A DNA stretch of 7,839 bases, from contig JAICIG010000379.1 in assembly GCA_025924495.1 (NCBI GenBank), positions 1 to 7,839 on the forward strand, read 5' to 3'. Source of the DNA: Pirellulales bacterium. GTDB lineage: Bacteria; Planctomycetota; Planctomycetia; Pirellulales; JAICIG01. The translations under genes and the position numbers were made by a program. The notes beneath the pieces are model-generated. The model saw nothing but the letters and a program-made list of their open reading frames with translations, searched no databases and was not told the origin of the DNA. Positions within the stretch are counted from its first letter, which is position 1; each line of letters opens with the position of its first letter. Positions 6,975 to 7,839 of the stretch are shown here, in pieces.

Positions 6975-7002
6975 ATTATCAAGATCTTCATGATCTTGCC
7001 AA
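6975..7002 (-). promoter_or_regulatory. candidate promoter of the secreted-protein gene
   Basis: Read on the minus strand, TTGGCA (plus 6997-7002) matches the -35 consensus at 5 of 6 bases and GATAAT (6975-6980) matches the -10 at 5 of 6. The spacer is 16 bases. Transcription would start near 6968, leaving a leader of about 78 bases before the ATG at 6890. A perfect dyad fills the spacer. Confidence 0.45.
6980..6998. repeat. 7-bp dyad inside the promoter spacer (operator candidate)
   Basis: CAAGATC (6980-6986) and GATCTTG (6992-6998) are perfect inverted copies separated by five bases. The dyad covers the full -35/-10 spacer of the candidate minus-strand promoter and touches both hexamers. 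A dimeric regulator bound there would compete with RNA polymerase. No regulator gene is present in the window. Confidence 0.35.
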
Positions 7003-7016
7003 CGATTTTCCCTCGG

Positions 7017-7045
7017 TTGCCAGATGACCAAGCGACCGCGACAAT
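7017..7045 (+). promoter_or_regulatory. tentative panB promoter
   Basis: TTGCCA (7017-7022) matches the -35 consensus at 5 of 6 bases; after 17 bases, GACAAT (7040-7045) matches the -10 at 4 of 6 but lacks the first T. A start near 7052 would give a leader of about 84 bases. The poor first -10 base keeps confidence low. Confidence 0.25.
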
Positions 7046-7055
7046 GAGCGCGGTC
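7034..7055. repeat. 7-bp dyad upstream of panB
   Basis: GACCGCG (7034-7040) and CGCGGTC (7049-7055) are perfect inverted copies with an 8-base centre. AGCGA (7031-7035) can instead pair with TCGCT (7057-7061), leaving a 3-base bulge, which lengthens the stem. The dyad covers the tentative panB -10 and start region, so it could be an operator or, if transcribed, a leader hairpin. TTTT follows at about 7065, too far off for a clear terminator. Confidence 0.3.
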
Positions 7056-7135
7056 ATCGCTCGAGTTTTCCGAATTGGTCAGTAGGAACGAGCGATCGGC
7101 AGACGAGGCAATCCTTCACCCCGCCGGTCCACGCA

Positions 7136-7839
7136 ATGTCGTCCGAAGTTCCCCGCGTTACGGTTCCCAAGTTCATCGCCATGAAAGCGGCGGGACAGAA
7201 AATCAGCATGTTGACGGCCTACGATTACACGTTGGCCGAGCTGCTCGACTCCGCAGGCGTCGATGCCATCTTGGTGGGCGACAGTATGTCGATGGTCGTG
7301 CAAGGGCACTCGAACACGCTGCCTGTCACGCTCGACGAAATGATCTACCATGCGGAGATGGTCGGCCGGGCTGTGCGGCGGGCCCTGGTAGTGGTCGATC
7401 TGCCGTTTCCCGGCGGTCATTTGGGGACCTATCAGGCCATCGAGAGCGCAGGGCGCATCTTAAAAGAAACGCGTTGTCAGGCAGTCAAATTGGAGGGGGG
7501 CGCCGAGCAAGCCGACGTCATCCGGGCCCTGGTCTCCGCGGGTATTCCGGTGATGGCCCACTGTGGATTGCGGCCGCAAAGCGTGCATGTCCTCGGCGGA
7601 TACAAGGTGCAGCGAGATGAAGACCGCCTGTTGAACGACGCTAAGGCGGCCGAGGCCGCGGGAGCCTTCTCGGTCCTATTGGAGTGCATTCCTGCAGATC
7701 TGGCCGCTCGGATTACCGAGACGCTGTCTGTACCCACGATCGGCATCGGCGCAGGGGCGGGCTGTGATGGCCAGGTGTTGGTGACGCACGACATGCTCGG
7801 CCTGACCTCCGGTTATGTGCCGCGATTCGTGAAAACCTA
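7136..7839 (+). CDS. panB: 3-methyl-2-oxobutanoate hydroxymethyltransferase (PanB), 3' end beyond window
   Basis: PanB transfers a hydroxymethyl group from 5,10-methylene-tetrahydrofolate to 2-oxoisovalerate to give ketopantoate, the first committed step toward pantothenate and CoA. It is a cytoplasmic TIM-barrel enzyme. The frame is open to the window edge, giving 234 codons of a usual ~265-280. Visible motifs are [13 protein letters not shown] (25-37), VGDS with metal ligand Asp49, [11 protein letters not shown] (62-72), DLPF with metal ligand Asp88, VKLEGG with metal ligand Glu120, [15 protein letters not shown] (145-159), LECIP with catalytic base Glu183, and [17 protein letters not shown] (200-216). 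The loop after DLPF reads PGGHLGTYQ rather than the common GSYQ-type sequence. ATG 7136 is the only plausible start and lacks an obvious Shine-Dalgarno site. Truncation is due only to the window end. panC is a frequent partner elsewhere but cannot be seen here. Confidence 0.96.
   Translation, partial: MSSEVPRVTVPKFIAMKAAGQKISMLTAYDYTLAELLDSAGVDAILVGDSMSMVVQGHSNTLPVTLDEMIYHAEMVGRAVRRALVVVDLPFPGGHLGTYQAIESAGRILKETRCQAVKLEGGAEQADVIRALVSAGIPVMAHCGLRPQSVHVLGGYKVQRDEDRLLNDAKAAEAAGAFSVLLECIPADLAARITETLSVPTIGIGAGAGCDGQVLVTHDMLGLTSGYVPRFVKT

Noticed and set aside
6891..7031. Upstream extension of the secreted-protein gene to a TTG at 7031
   Set aside because: It would place 47 unrelated residues before the signal peptide and read through the predicted promoter, while GGAGG sits correctly for the ATG at 6890.
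7075..7620. Plus-strand frame of 181 codons overlapping panB
   Set aside because: It is in a different frame from panB, whose motifs continue unbroken from 7136 to the window edge.
1..7839. CRISPR array, tRNA, rRNA, insertion sequence or defence cassette
   Set aside because: No regularly spaced direct repeats, no tRNA-like cloverleaf or rRNA segments, and no transposase, nuclease or toxin-antitoxin genes were found.

Overview
This window looks like ordinary chromosomal DNA from a high-GC bacterium (roughly 60% G+C by eye). My best guess is a member of the Planctomycetota, probably near Pirellulales. The reasons are the lysine/alanine-rich tail added to a housekeeping enzyme, a small secreted protein ending in a run of lysines, loosely packed single-gene units in alternating orientation, and weak or absent Shine-Dalgarno sites at several starts. 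This assignment is inference from style, not from a marker gene. No phage, plasmid, CRISPR, tRNA or rRNA sequence is visible.

Layout from left to right. A pyruvate,phosphate dikinase gene (ppdK, minus strand, complete) fills 30-2924. A 383-base divergent region (2925-3307) follows, with a good candidate ppdK promoter. A class II-type histone-deacetylase-family gene (3308-4243, plus) comes next, then a 136-base gap holding a compact nested palindromic repeat that resembles a REP doublet. An acyl-CoA dehydrogenase gene (4380-5561, plus) converges tail to tail, with only 2 bases between stop codons, on a CoxG-like SRPBCC gene (5564-6031, minus). That gene has an extended -10 box placed so that its mRNA may be leaderless. 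A secreted protein of unknown function (6135-6890, minus) is divergent from panB (7136 onwards, plus), which runs off the right edge with about 234 codons present. The 245-base region between them carries two dyads, each overlapping a candidate promoter.

The genes do not form one obvious pathway. Three touch central carbon and CoA metabolism: PPDK interconverts pyruvate and PEP, the acyl-CoA dehydrogenase oxidises an acyl-CoA, and PanB makes ketopantoate for pantothenate and CoA. The deacetylase homologue could act on acetyl-lysine proteins or small acetylated amines. I see no strong evidence for an undescribed multi-gene system. The most interesting signals are the nested palindrome at 4258-4349, the unusual phosphohistidine loop and basic tails of PPDK, and the regulatory architecture of the short intergenic regions.
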